NCBI RefSeq assembly: GCF_002563965.1
Contig: NZ_PDJF01000001.1
Span: forward strand, 62,001 to 126,000
Origin: Corynebacterium renale
GTDB lineage: Bacteria; Actinomycetota; Actinomycetes; Mycobacteriales; Mycobacteriaceae
Length of the DNA stretch: 64,000 nt
Direction: 5' to 3'
Shown: positions 49,368-58,000 of the stretch, one piece after another
How the letters are laid out: each line of letters starts with the position of its first letter
Position numbering within the stretch: position 1 is the first letter of the stretch
Position numbers and translations under genes: made by a program
Notes under the pieces: model-generated
What the model was told of the DNA's origin: nothing
Databases searched by the model: none
Seen by the model: the letters and a program-made list of their open reading frames with translations, nothing else

Positions 49368-52340
49368 TTACTGCTGGTCCTGGTAGGACTTCACAGCGCG
49401 GTCCAGCTGGTCTAGGGCTCGACCGTATTCCTCGAAGCTGCCGTTACGGGCAGATTCTAGGTTGCGCAGGGCGTCGTTGATGCGGCCAATCGCGTCGCCT
49501 GCGTCACCGGTTCCAGACGCCGGGGCGGATGGAGTGGACTCGCCCTTCTTCTCATCCTTGGAGTCTGCCGACTTCGCAGGGGTGGAGGTACTTCCGTCTT
49601 CTTCAACGACCTCGATGTCCTGAGCGGACTTCGGGTCGATGCCCACCTGCTGGAGGGCTTCAGCGATGGTCGGTGCGTAGCCCACCTGGCCGTCGTAAGA
49701 CACCAGCACACGCAGCAGCTTCGGGAATGCAGATTCCTGATCCTTACGCTGGGAGTAAATCGGTTCTACGTACAGGATTTCTCCCCCGCCGACCGGCAAG
49801 GTCAGCAGGTTGCCGTTGTGCAGCGTATTGGTGCCTTCCCACAGGGTGCGGTCGCGGGCAATCTGGTCGGAGGACATCATGGTGTCCTGTGCCTGCTTCG
49901 GGCCCTGGGTTTGGGTGTTCGTCGGCAGTACGCGCACGGTGATCTGGCCGTAGTTCTCCGGGTCGGAGGTCACGGTCATGTGTGCGGACAGGAACTCACG
50001 GGACAGGCCGCGGAACGGGGTAATCAGCTGGAAGCTGGATTCTCCGGTCTCCGGGTCGGCAGCCACGATGTAGTACGGAGGCTGGCGCAATTCCTGGCGT
50101 CCTTCCGGTGCGGTTGGGTCGTTCGGGACGGACCAGAAGGAGTCGTTGGTGAAGAACACGCCTGGGTCGTCGACGTGGTAGCGGGCAAGCATTTCACGCT
50201 GGACCTTGAACAGGTCTTCTGGGTAGCGCAGGTGCTCACGGAGTTCGTCGGAAATCTCGGACTCTGGCTTCACCGTGTCCGGGAAGATGGAACGCCATGC
50301 CTTGAGGACTGGGTCCTCGGTGTCGAACTCGTAGAGTTCCACGGTGCCGTCGTACGCGTCCACGGTGGCCTTGACGGAGTTGCGGATGTAGCCAACCTCG
50401 TTGGAGACCAGGCGCTGGTTGGTGCCGTCCGGGTTCAGGGCATCCTCGGTGGCCTGCTGCAGGCTGGTACGGGAGGAGTATGGCAAGGAGCTCAAGGTGG
50501 TGTAGCCGTCCACGATCCACTTGATGCGGCCATCGACGACAGCCGGGTAGGTCTTGGAATCGGTGGTCAACCATGGGGCAACCTTTTCCACACGCTCACG
50601 CGGGTCACGGTCGAAGATGATCTTCGATTCGTCGCCAACACGGTCGGAGAGAATCAGGTTCATCTCCTGGTATTTGATCGCAAACGCTGCGCGGTTGATC
50701 CAGTTAGCTACATCTACACCACCCTTGCCTGTGTAGGTGTAGTTGGAGTTGTCGGTGTCGTATTCCACGTCGCCGTTTCCAGCAGTGCCGACGATCGCAT
50801 AATCCTTGCCATCAGCGGCAGAGGCAATCACCGGACCGTAGTAAATACGAGGCTGATCGACCTTGATGCCCAGATCTTCGTTCGCCTCGTTTTCGCGGGC
50901 CAAGGTCTGGGACTGCAGGTCAGACACACGGTAGACCGGGTAGCCACCACGGGTGGAGCCCACATCACGGGCAACCTCATCCACCTGGTTGGCCTGCGCT
51001 GCGATGAAGCCGTTGCCGTGGGTGTACACAGTGTGACGGTTGATCCAGTCGGACTGGTTTTCACGCAGTTCGTTCGGGTCGAGTTCGCGGGCTGCGACGA
51101 CGAAGTCACGCAGCTCCCCGTCCACCTCGTAGCGGTCAACAGCCAGGGTGTCCGGGAATCCGTAGAAGTTACGCAGCTGCTGTTGCTGGGTGAAGGTTGG
51201 GCTCAAGATGTCTGGGTCCAGGAGGCGGATGTTGGAAATGGTTGCCTCGTCGGAAGCTACGGCCTCGTTGGAAGCACCTTCAGCGCCCCAGTTCTCCAGG
51301 TAGGTGACTTCTTCATCCGTGATGCCGTACGCGTGGCGGGTGGCATCGATATTGCGGGCGATGTATTCAGATTCCTTCGCAGCGCGGTTCGGGTTGACGG
51401 AGAAACGCTCCATCAGGGCCGGCCATGCGCCGCCGATGACAACCTGGGAAACCAGCATCAGAACCACGCCGAGGGCTGGGATACGCAGGTCCTTGATAAC
51501 GATGGCAGAGAAGAAAGACACCGCCACCAAGACGCCAATAATCATGAGGATAATCTGGGCTGGAAGCTGGGCGTTGATGTCCGTGTAGGAACCGCCGGTG
51601 AACACCTCGTGGCGGTTACTCAGCAAGGAGAAGCGGTCCAGCCAGAAGCCGAAGACCTTCACCAGCATCCACAGGCCAGCAATCACGGCAAGTTGGATAC
51701 GCGCCGGCTTGGTCACCGTGCCGTTGATTCCAGCAGCCTGGTTACCAATCCGGATCGCTCCCAAGAGGTAGTAGCCCACTAGAGAGATAAGGAAGGCAAT
51801 AATCAGCCACGTCGATAAGCTGGATTGAACCAGACGCAAGAATGGTGCGGTGAACGCGTAGAAACCGAGGTCGTGCCCGAACTGGGGGTCCTGGATTCCA
51901 AAGTTTTCACCGTTGACGAACATCAACACATTGCGCCACTGGGCCTGGCCAGTCAACCCCGCAAAAATGCCGATGACCACAGGCAAAGCCACCAGCAAGC
52001 CCTTGACCGAACGGTCGATGGACTGCCGGTACTGGTGCACGGGCGAGTTGAGGTCTAAATCGGCAAGATCGTTCGGCCGATTCTTCCACGTCAAATACCC
52101 TGCAGCCCATGTAATCAGGCCTGCGAGCAGTGCAAAAACAATGAACAAAATGATGCGGGTGACAACCACTCGGGTAAACACGCCACGGAAATCGACCTCA
52201 CCGAACCACAGCCAGTCGGTGTAAAAACCAACGAGGAGTGGTGCACCAATGACCAGGACGGCAAGAATGCCGACTAGCCATGCGAGGCCTTTTCTCGGGG
52301 CGCGTGCCGGGGCTGCCGAATAAGTGGAACCGTTCGCCAC
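49368..52340 (-). CDS. UPF0182 family large membrane protein
   Basis: A 990-residue protein of the UPF0182 family (M. tuberculosis Rv3193c type). The first ~300 residues hold seven membrane helices; the rest is a large exported domain, with an acidic Ala/Ser-rich tail containing several Asp/Glu blocks. Its function is unknown. The start is GTG 52340, with AAGGAG seven bases upstream; a longer frame to 52391 lacks this. It is the start of the block matching mycobacterial Rv3193c-Rv3202c. Confidence 0.88.
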   Translation of the reverse strand: MANGSTYSAAPARAPRKGLAWLVGILAVLVIGAPLLVGFYTDWLWFGEVDFRGVFTRVVVTRIILFIVFALLAGLITWAAGYLTWKNRPNDLADLDLNSPVHQYRQSIDRSVKGLLVALPVVIGIFAGLTGQAQWRNVLMFVNGENFGIQDPQFGHDLGFYAFTAPFLRLVQSSLSTWLIIAFLISLVGYYLLGAIRIGNQAAGINGTVTKPARIQLAVIAGLWMLVKVFGFWLDRFSLLSNRHEVFTGGSYTDINAQLPAQIILMIIGVLVAVSFFSAIVIKDLRIPALGVVLMLVSQVVIGGAWPALMERFSVNPNRAAKESEYIARNIDATRHAYGITDEEVTYLENWGAEGASNEAVASDEATISNIRLLDPDILSPTFTQQQQLRNFYGFPDTLAVDRYEVDGELRDFVVAARELDPNELRENQSDWINRHTVYTHGNGFIAAQANQVDEVARDVGSTRGGYPVYRVSDLQSQTLARENEANEDLGIKVDQPRIYYGPVIASAADGKDYAIVGTAGNGDVEYDTDNSNYTYTGKGGVDVANWINRAAFAIKYQEMNLILSDRVGDESKIIFDRDPRERVEKVAPWLTTDSKTYPAVVDGRIKWIVDGYTTLSSLPYSSRTSLQQATEDALNPDGTNQRLVSNEVGYIRNSVKATVDAYDGTVELYEFDTEDPVLKAWRSIFPDTVKPESEISDELREHLRYPEDLFKVQREMLARYHVDDPGVFFTNDSFWSVPNDPTAPEGRQELRQPPYYIVAADPETGESSFQLITPFRGLSREFLSAHMTVTSDPENYGQITVRVLPTNTQTQGPKQAQDTMMSSDQIARDRTLWEGTNTLHNGNLLTLPVGGGEILYVEPIYSQRKDQESAFPKLLRVLVSYDGQVGYAPTIAEALQQVGIDPKSAQDIEVVEEDGSTSTPAKSADSKDEKKGESTPSAPASGTGDAGDAIGRINDALRNLESARNGSFEEYGRALDQLDRAVKSYQDQQ
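51810..51820 (-). repeat. Coding copy of the iterated motif inside the UPF0182 gene
   Basis: GCTTATCGACG on the motif strand, followed by TG. It reads Leu-Ser-Thr here, a different frame from most coding copies. Confidence 0.7.
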
Positions 52341-52467
52341 TATGGAACTCCTTGAACACGTTGAGAATCTGGCCAGGTATCGTGATACCACTGTACGGAT
52401 TTTGTTAGCCGTGTGGTAATACGTTCGCAGTGATGAAGCAGTAAAGAAGTAGGGGTGCGCGTAAAAA

Positions 52468-53010
52468 ATGACGCAGCGTGAGCAGACTCAGCAGGCGCTC
52501 AATAAAGCCATGGTCGAAGCTATTGAATACGTCCACGCCGAAGGGTGGGACGGCCCGCCGGTACTTTTTGGCCTGGTGAGCTCCAGGATGCTTGCCGACG
52601 CCGACATCACCCTGACCAACGTCGACGACGAAGACACCGCGCCCCTGACGCTCATCGTGCAGGATAACCTGCCCGAGAACATCGAACCAGGCTCCGCCAT
52701 GCTGGCCGATTACCTCACTCGCATCGCCTGGCCCCCACATATCGAAGGCGTGGTGCTCACCCAGGAGATTATGTTCAAGGACTCCTCGGCGGGACCGGAC
52801 GCTCCGGCTCGTCCTGCGCGTCTGATTTCCGGCGTGCTGCGCGAGGGCGCGGAACAGACCCTGCTCCAATTGCGCCCCACCGAAGAAGAACTCGAAGAAG
52901 CAGGCCCCTTTGCCCAGGATGATATCCAGCTGCGCGGCGGTCCAGGCGTTGCGCCCAACGTGATCGCAGCATTGAAATACGGTCTCGAGGCCGATCCCGA
53001 ACAGTGGTAG
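52468..53010 (+). CDS. PPA1309 family protein
   Basis: A 180-residue acidic soluble protein matching the actinobacterial PPA1309 family, function unknown. Conserved-looking segments include WDGPPxLFGLV (~29-38), DYLTRIAWPPHIEGVVLTQEI (~80-100) and the DLQLRGGPGVAPN-like end (DIQLRGGPGVAPN, ~150). It lies between UPF0182 and the lipoprotein gene. No cofactor motif is visible. Confidence 0.75.
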   Translation: MTQREQTQQALNKAMVEAIEYVHAEGWDGPPVLFGLVSSRMLADADITLTNVDDEDTAPLTLIVQDNLPENIEPGSAMLADYLTRIAWPPHIEGVVLTQEIMFKDSSAGPDAPARPARLISGVLREGAEQTLLQLRPTEEELEEAGPFAQDDIQLRGGPGVAPNVIAALKYGLEADPEQW

Positions 53011-53093
53011 AAAAGAGCGCGGACGCCCCTTGTCTGGCGCATGCTCTAGAATCAATAGCCGATTAAACTTTGACCCTCCCAAGGAGTTTTCCG

Positions 53094-53774
53094 ATGGCCT
53101 CTTCCACCTGTGTCCGCCTGATTGTTAGCGTGGCAGCTACAGTGTTTGCCACCTCAGCCTTGGTGGCGTGCGGTAGTGGCCAAGAAACACCGGCAACCTC
53201 CACAGAGGCGTCCACCGAAGTGTCGTCCACTGTTGAAACTTCCAGTGACGCCACGACCACGAGCTCGTCGACGGCGTCTGCGACAGAAACCACCACTAAA
53301 AAAGATGACGGTGTAGCCCAGGTCGCGGAAACGTTCTCCACCCTCGCACCGAAATCCCTGTTCGCACAGTTCGACTCGTGTAACCCTAACGGCTTGGAAA
53401 ACTCGATGGAATGCTCCGGCAGTGAGATCGGCCAGTTCCAGTTCTTTGACACGGAATCCAAAGCCGCATCGACCGCCCAGCTGCTTACCGAACTGCGCAG
53501 TTCACGCGTAGTCCTGGATACTGGCAGCCACATTATTGGGTGGACCACCCTGGGCAACAATGCTGTGGTCACCGTGGTGGACACGCACAAGGCGCAGGTC
53601 ATGCAGCAGATGATTTCCTCCGACAAGGTTGATCCAGAAGAACGCATCAAGAAGCTTGGCCTCGTAGAACACGTGGAGAAGCACTTCTCCTCTGGGGAGT
53701 CAGACGAGTCCTCAGAGGGGGAAGGAACCGAGTCCGCAAGCGCCACCCCAACCTCTTCCCCGGCGCGCTCCTAA
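53094..53774 (+). CDS. Putative lipoprotein with Ser/Thr-rich linker
   Basis: A 226-residue putative lipoprotein: lipobox LVACGS (~23-27), then a Ser/Thr/Glu-rich linker (~30-75), then a ~110-residue domain with two cysteines (FDSCNPNGLENSMEC, ~100) and a charged C-terminal tail ending in Ser/Ala/Thr. Start at ATG 53094 (AAGGAG upstream) and not 53070. No family is recognised. It converges on the Lon/PDZ protease with a three-base gap. Confidence 0.65.
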   Translation: MASSTCVRLIVSVAATVFATSALVACGSGQETPATSTEASTEVSSTVETSSDATTTSSSTASATETTTKKDDGVAQVAETFSTLAPKSLFAQFDSCNPNGLENSMECSGSEIGQFQFFDTESKAASTAQLLTELRSSRVVLDTGSHIIGWTTLGNNAVVTVVDTHKAQVMQQMISSDKVDPEERIKKLGLVEHVEKHFSSGESDESSEGEGTESASATPTSSPARS

Positions 53775-53777
53775 AAA

Positions 53778-54833
53778 CTACTCGCTACAGGTGGGGTACG
53801 GTTTTCCTGCCGCGTGGGCGTCCATGGCCGATAGGGCGTCGTCAAGCGTAGCTACCTTCGCCAGCGGAATATCTGCGTCGGCGGACAACGCCTCCTTGCA
53901 GTTATCCTTAGGCGCCAGGAAAAGCTGGGCGCCTTCATCGGCTGCGGCGCGGACCTTGTGCGCGATGCCGCCGATCGGCCCGACCGTGCCGTCCTCGCTA
54001 ATTGTGCCCGTACCTGCAACAACGGCCCCAGACGTAAGATTTCCGGGGGTCAGTTTGTCGATGATCGCAAGACTAAACATCATGCCCGCCGATGGGCCAC
54101 CAACGTCTGACAGGTTGTAGGTCACGTCAATTCCATCTGCGGATCGTGACGACATAAGGACCCCCACCTGCCCCTGCTTCGGATCCCTCTCGGAAGCTTT
54201 CAAAGTGACGGGAATCTCGTGCTCGGCGCCGTCGCGAAGCACAGTAAAGCGCACCGTCTCTCCCGGCGCACGCGCTGTGACTAGGTCCCGGACGTCGGCA
54301 GGAGTATCAACTGCCGTGCCATCGACCGCGCGCAGGACGTCGCCTTCCTTGAGCATCCCCTCTGCGGCACTGCCTTCGAGGACGCCCGCAACCTCAACCT
54401 GCATCGGCTTCTTCAGATGTCGCAAGGCGGCAACGGTAGCATTCGCCTCCGACGTATTAAACGCAATCTGATTCGAACGGCTGATCTCTTCCTCACTAGC
54501 GCCGGGAGGAAAGAGCTCGTCGATAGGCACAAATTGATCATCCGTGGTGGCCCACAGTGTGAGTGCCTGCAGCAGGCTCATGTTCGTGCGCACCGCCACG
54601 GTGGTCATGTTGAGCTCGCCAGCCGGGTTGTCGTCCGTGGGAGCACCACTAATAGCAATGACCTGCTTGCCATCGACCTCACCGAGCGTGTCGATCACCG
54701 GGCCCGGCCCCTGCGCCGCATAGGGCACCGCCAAGGAAATATCCGTGCCCGGAATATGGTTCCACGAGACAAGCCCCGCAAGGGCGATAACCGGGATTGC
54801 ACCCAGAAGGACAGTACTCACACGACGTTTCAC
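53778..54833 (-). CDS. Lon-type PDZ serine protease (YlbL/Rv3194c type)
   Basis: A 351-residue membrane-anchored protease: N-terminal membrane helix (~8-28), a PDZ domain (~115-200; VEVAGVLEGSAAEGMLKEGDVLRAVDG), and a Lon-like catalytic domain (~225-335) with the serine motif GGPSAGMMFSL (Ser ~249) and lysine in GIAHKVRAA (~292), the Ser-Lys dyad. Family type is YlbL (S16-like). GTG 54833 was chosen as start (VKRRVSTVLLG); an ATG at 54866 is possible and would abut the iterated motif copy. Likely cleaves exported substrates outside the membrane. Confidence 0.82.
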   Translation of the reverse strand: MKRRVSTVLLGAIPVIALAGLVSWNHIPGTDISLAVPYAAQGPGPVIDTLGEVDGKQVIAISGAPTDDNPAGELNMTTVAVRTNMSLLQALTLWATTDDQFVPIDELFPPGASEEEISRSNQIAFNTSEANATVAALRHLKKPMQVEVAGVLEGSAAEGMLKEGDVLRAVDGTAVDTPADVRDLVTARAPGETVRFTVLRDGAEHEIPVTLKASERDPKQGQVGVLMSSRSADGIDVTYNLSDVGGPSAGMMFSLAIIDKLTPGNLTSGAVVAGTGTISEDGTVGPIGGIAHKVRAAADEGAQLFLAPKDNCKEALSADADIPLAKVATLDDALSAMDAHAAGKPYPTCSE

Positions 54834-54866
54834 AAACGGACAGCCTACCTGCCACCTCACTGCCAT

Positions 54867-54877
54867 GCTTATCGACG
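54867..54877 (+). repeat. Intergenic copy of the iterated motif GCTTATCGACG
   Basis: Exact 11-mer immediately upstream of the Lon/PDZ protease gene, followed by CC (NC). Confidence 0.75.
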
Positions 54878-54990
54878 CCACGCCACCTCCCCTGTACATC
54901 ACCTGTGAAGGTGGCGGTGTTCGCTGACAGCGTCATACATATCAGCGTCTTTTGTGGCAGCCAGACCTGAAACGCCGGTAAGTTAGGGGC

Positions 54991-56418
54991 ATGACTTCAG
55001 GTGGATTTGGATTTAGCTTTAATAATAACGACGACGATGACCGCGAGGACGGTTCCGGCAACAGCGGTAACGGCGGCGGTAATGACGGGCCGCAGTTTGG
55101 TTTCTTTGGCGGCCCCTTCGGATTCAGCATGTCCGGATCCGGTTCCGGAAACTCTGGTGGGCCCGGCAATTTAGGCGATATTTTAAACCAGTTCGGCGCC
55201 ATGCTCTCCGGCATGGGTAACTCCATGAACTCGCCCGAAGGCGCTGGCCCGGTTAATTATGACGTAGCAAAACGCACCGCACGCCAGCACGTAGACAGTA
55301 GTCAGCGCGTGCGCCCGCAGGATACGAAGGCCGTCGAAGATTCCGTGCGCTTAGCCAACCTGTGGTTAGGGGAAGCCACCTCCCTCCCCGAGGGCGAAAG
55401 CCGCGTCGTGGCGTGGAGCCCGCACGACTGGCTCCAGGAAACCATGCCGATGTGGCAGCGCCTCGTAGAACCAGTAGCCCGCCACATGAACGAAGCCCAG
55501 CTGGATTCGATGCCCGAAGAAGCACGCGAAATGATGGGCCCCATGTCCGGAATGCTCAACCAAATCACTGCGATGAACTTTGGTATGCAGTTGGGCCACG
55601 CGCTGGGCGACCTAGCCAACCAGGCGCTCACCGGCTCCGACTTCGGCATTCCGGTCGCCCCAGCCCACACCACGGCCCTGGTTCCCTCCGCGATCAGCAC
55701 ATTGGCCCAAGACCTGGAACTTCCCGCACAGGAAGTCATGGTCTACGTCGCAGCGCGTGAGGCTGCCCGCCAACGCCTCTTCGACAACGTCCCGTGGTTG
55801 ACCGAACGCCTCGTCTCTTCCGTCGAGGAATACGCGATGGGTTTGGTCATCGACACGTCCCACATCGAAGAAGCAATCCGGGGCATGGGCCTGGAATCCC
55901 AGGATCCGGAGGCGATACAAGAAGCGATGGAAAATCTGCAGGGACTGGATATGTCCCCGAAGATTTCCTCCCGCAACGCCGCCGCAGTCACCCGCTTGGA
56001 AACGCTCCTAGCCCTTATCGAAGGTTGGGTCGAGCACGTTGTCACCGAAGCCCTTGGCGAACGCATCCCTTCCACCGCTGCGCTGAACGAGTCGTGGCGA
56101 CGTCGCCGCGCATCCGGCGGTTCTGCCGAAGATGCTTTCTCCACGGTGGTCGGTATTGAATTCAACGCCCCCGAGGTCGCCGGCGCGCAAGACCTGTGGC
56201 GCCGCGCGGACACCGCGGTAGGCCAGCAACGTCGCGACGCCGTCTGGCAGCACCCCGACTTCATGCCGACTGCTGAAGACCTAGAAAACTCCGCCGACTT
56301 CATCGACGGGCTTATCGACGACGGCACCGCCACCGACTTCGACCCCATCTCCGAAATCCAGGCACTCGAAGAACGGCTCGCTGCCGAAGACGAGGACGAT
56401 AAAGACGACGAGAAATAG
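54991..56418 (+). CDS. DUF2342 (zinc-dependent metalloprotease-like) protein
   Basis: A 475-residue protein of the DUF2342 family (M. tuberculosis Rv3195 type, often annotated as a zinc-dependent metalloprotease or hydrolase). Gly/Asn-rich N-terminus (~1-70), a central helical region with MQLGHALGDLANQALTGSDFGIP (~197-218), ALIEGWVEHVV (~340) and the tail AAEDEDDKDDEK. No HExxH zinc motif is visible where it would be expected; the corresponding segment reads AREAARQRLF (~254), so a classical protease seems unlikely. Its stop abuts that of the YgjP-like gene. Confidence 0.7.
   Translation: MTSGGFGFSFNNNDDDDREDGSGNSGNGGGNDGPQFGFFGGPFGFSMSGSGSGNSGGPGNLGDILNQFGAMLSGMGNSMNSPEGAGPVNYDVAKRTARQHVDSSQRVRPQDTKAVEDSVRLANLWLGEATSLPEGESRVVAWSPHDWLQETMPMWQRLVEPVARHMNEAQLDSMPEEAREMMGPMSGMLNQITAMNFGMQLGHALGDLANQALTGSDFGIPVAPAHTTALVPSAISTLAQDLELPAQEVMVYVAAREAARQRLFDNVPWLTERLVSSVEEYAMGLVIDTSHIEEAIRGMGLESQDPEAIQEAMENLQGLDMSPKISSRNAAAVTRLETLLALIEGWVEHVVTEALGERIPSTAALNESWRRRRASGGSAEDAFSTVVGIEFNAPEVAGAQDLWRRADTAVGQQRRDAVWQHPDFMPTAEDLENSADFIDGLIDDGTATDFDPISEIQALEERLAAEDEDDKDDEK
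56310..56320 (+). repeat. Coding copy of the iterated motif inside the DUF2342 gene
   Basis: GCTTATCGACG followed by AC (NC), reading Leu-Ile-Asp. Another coding copy in the adjacent block. Confidence 0.7.
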
Positions 56419-56970
56419 CTACTCGGTCCTGCCGAACCGTTGGTAAGCCTCCAAATAGCCGGCAGCCCGCTCTGCCTGTGGTGCGCGGTTGGCCCACTGC
56501 CAAAACTCTGGCGTGTGGCCACCGCGCACAAACGTGTGCGCAAGCTCGTGCACAATCACCGCGTTGAGCACGTAATCCGGCACGATTTGTAGCCGGTGGC
56601 TCAACCTGATTACCCCTGTTCCTGGAGTACATGACGCCCATCGGTGCTGCTGGTTAGTCACCCACTTGACTTCCTTGAAAGCCGCTTGGCCATCCAAGAA
56701 TTTCTCGTTGAGCTCCTGGGCGCGTTCCGCTAACTCGTGGGAGCTTAAGGCCTGGGGATTTCTGCGCGCTTTCAGTTTTGCCACTAAATCGGCCACAACC
56801 TCGCGCTCCTGCTGCGCACTGAAATGGGCGGGAATGCGCACCTCAATCCGGTTCCCTGCTGTAAAGCGGGCCTGTGCGCTGCGGGTACGCCGGGCAGAGC
56901 GAATCACCGTTACGTTTGGTTCGCCAGGTTGAGTCGAGTGCGGGCTGGAGGAATCTAACACGGGGAACAA
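56419..56970 (-). CDS. YgjP-like metallopeptidase (M48/SprT-like fold)
   Basis: A 183-residue protein with the zinc motif VIVHELAHTFVRGGHTPEFW (HELAH ~139-143, third ligand His ~149 region), like the YgjP/DUF45 metallopeptidases. The ~20-residue N-terminal tail is unrelated. Soluble. The stop abuts the DUF2342 stop; the N-terminus lies 100 bases from the ThiF-like gene start, in divergent orientation. The substrate is unknown. Confidence 0.8.
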   Translation of the reverse strand: MFPVLDSSSPHSTQPGEPNVTVIRSARRTRSAQARFTAGNRIEVRIPAHFSAQQEREVVADLVAKLKARRNPQALSSHELAERAQELNEKFLDGQAAFKEVKWVTNQQHRWASCTPGTGVIRLSHRLQIVPDYVLNAVIVHELAHTFVRGGHTPEFWQWANRAPQAERAAGYLEAYQRFGRTE

Positions 56971-57070
56971 CGCTAGCAGCCCCGACGTGATCGAGGTGTG
57001 CTACAAAGTAGGAAAGCCCAGAATTGGGCGGGGGAAGTTGTACATCGTGGATACACAAGGGGTTCGGGGG

Positions 57071-58000
57071 ATGGAAGAAAAACTCACGCTGGCACGTGGC
57101 ACGCATGTGATTGTGCGCAATCGTCATGAAGTGCAGTGGGGTTTAGATGCCACACAGTCCGGGATTTTGCCGGTTGGGCGGGCACTCGCTGCCCATGTAG
57201 CCGCAGTATTTTTAACGCTGCGCCGCACCCCGCTAACCTTGCCTGAGGTGGTGGCCCGCCTGGAGAAGTGCGGTATCGACGCCTGGTTGGCCCGTGTCAT
57301 GATCGATGACCTGCGCTCCTATCGAATTATCATCCCCGTTCCGCGCCCTAACCGGAGAGTCCTGCTCTTAGGCCGCAGTATGACCGCCAACGTGATGGCC
57401 GATATTTTGCGGCACGCCGGAGTCCTCGTGGAGCGTACGGAGGCCGGCTTTCCTGATGACTACATGCTCAAAACGATGGCGAAGCCTACGACTGACCCCG
57501 TCATCGTGGTGGACCGCGCCGCCCATTTCGAGCTTTTAGCCCCATGGTTGCATGCCAAAGCACAGACCGTGGTCCCGGTGAATTTGGTCGATTCAACCGG
57601 TGTCATCGGGCCACTGCGCCTGGATGGCGAGGGCCCGTGTGTTCTGTGTTCGATGCTGCACCAAGTCGAGACCGATCCGCGGTGGGTCCATGTTGTGCGT
57701 CAAACACCGCTGGGCGCTCCTACTCCCCAACCTGCTTTTGCGTACGCGGTCGCGGCGCGGGCGGCGTGGTGGGTGCAGACGCTTCTCGACGCCCCCTTCC
57801 CACCCGGTGCGCCCGTTCAACGTTTGCACCCTGGGTTTGTTGAAACCTTTTCACCACTGACCGGGGAGGTGTCTGCGGCGACTATGCAGACGCACCGCCG
57901 ATGCTACGTCTGCTTTCACCTCAATGACTCCGCGGGCAGGATTAGTGCTGGTACTGCGCAAGAAATTCCAGCAACTGCGGGCCAAACTCCTGCAACTTAG
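57071..58000 (+). CDS. ThiF/cyclodehydratase-like protein with two CxxC motifs
   Basis: A 309-residue protein that resembles the ThiF-like (E1-type) cyclodehydratase/leader-peptide-binding proteins of TOMM peptide pathways; actinobacterial relatives lie beside UvrD2 (M. tuberculosis Rv3196 type). Seen: a Rossmann-like VLLLGRSMTANVMADIL (~97-113) and two CxxC pairs, CVLC (~194) and CYVC (~275), a likely structural zinc site. No YcaO or precursor peptide is nearby. Start ATG 57071 has AAGGGG upstream. The last 59 bases overlap the 3' end of convergent uvrD2. Confidence 0.65.
   Translation: MEEKLTLARGTHVIVRNRHEVQWGLDATQSGILPVGRALAAHVAAVFLTLRRTPLTLPEVVARLEKCGIDAWLARVMIDDLRSYRIIIPVPRPNRRVLLLGRSMTANVMADILRHAGVLVERTEAGFPDDYMLKTMAKPTTDPVIVVDRAAHFELLAPWLHAKAQTVVPVNLVDSTGVIGPLRLDGEGPCVLCSMLHQVETDPRWVHVVRQTPLGAPTPQPAFAYAVAARAAWWVQTLLDAPFPPGAPVQRLHPGFVETFSPLTGEVSAATMQTHRRCYVCFHLNDSAGRISAGTAQEIPATAGQTPAT

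Noticed and set aside
49818..51782. A 654-residue plus-strand open frame antisense to the UPF0182 gene
   Set aside because: It is a shadow frame: composition is Val/Gly/His-rich without any domain, and the minus strand has a clear conserved protein.
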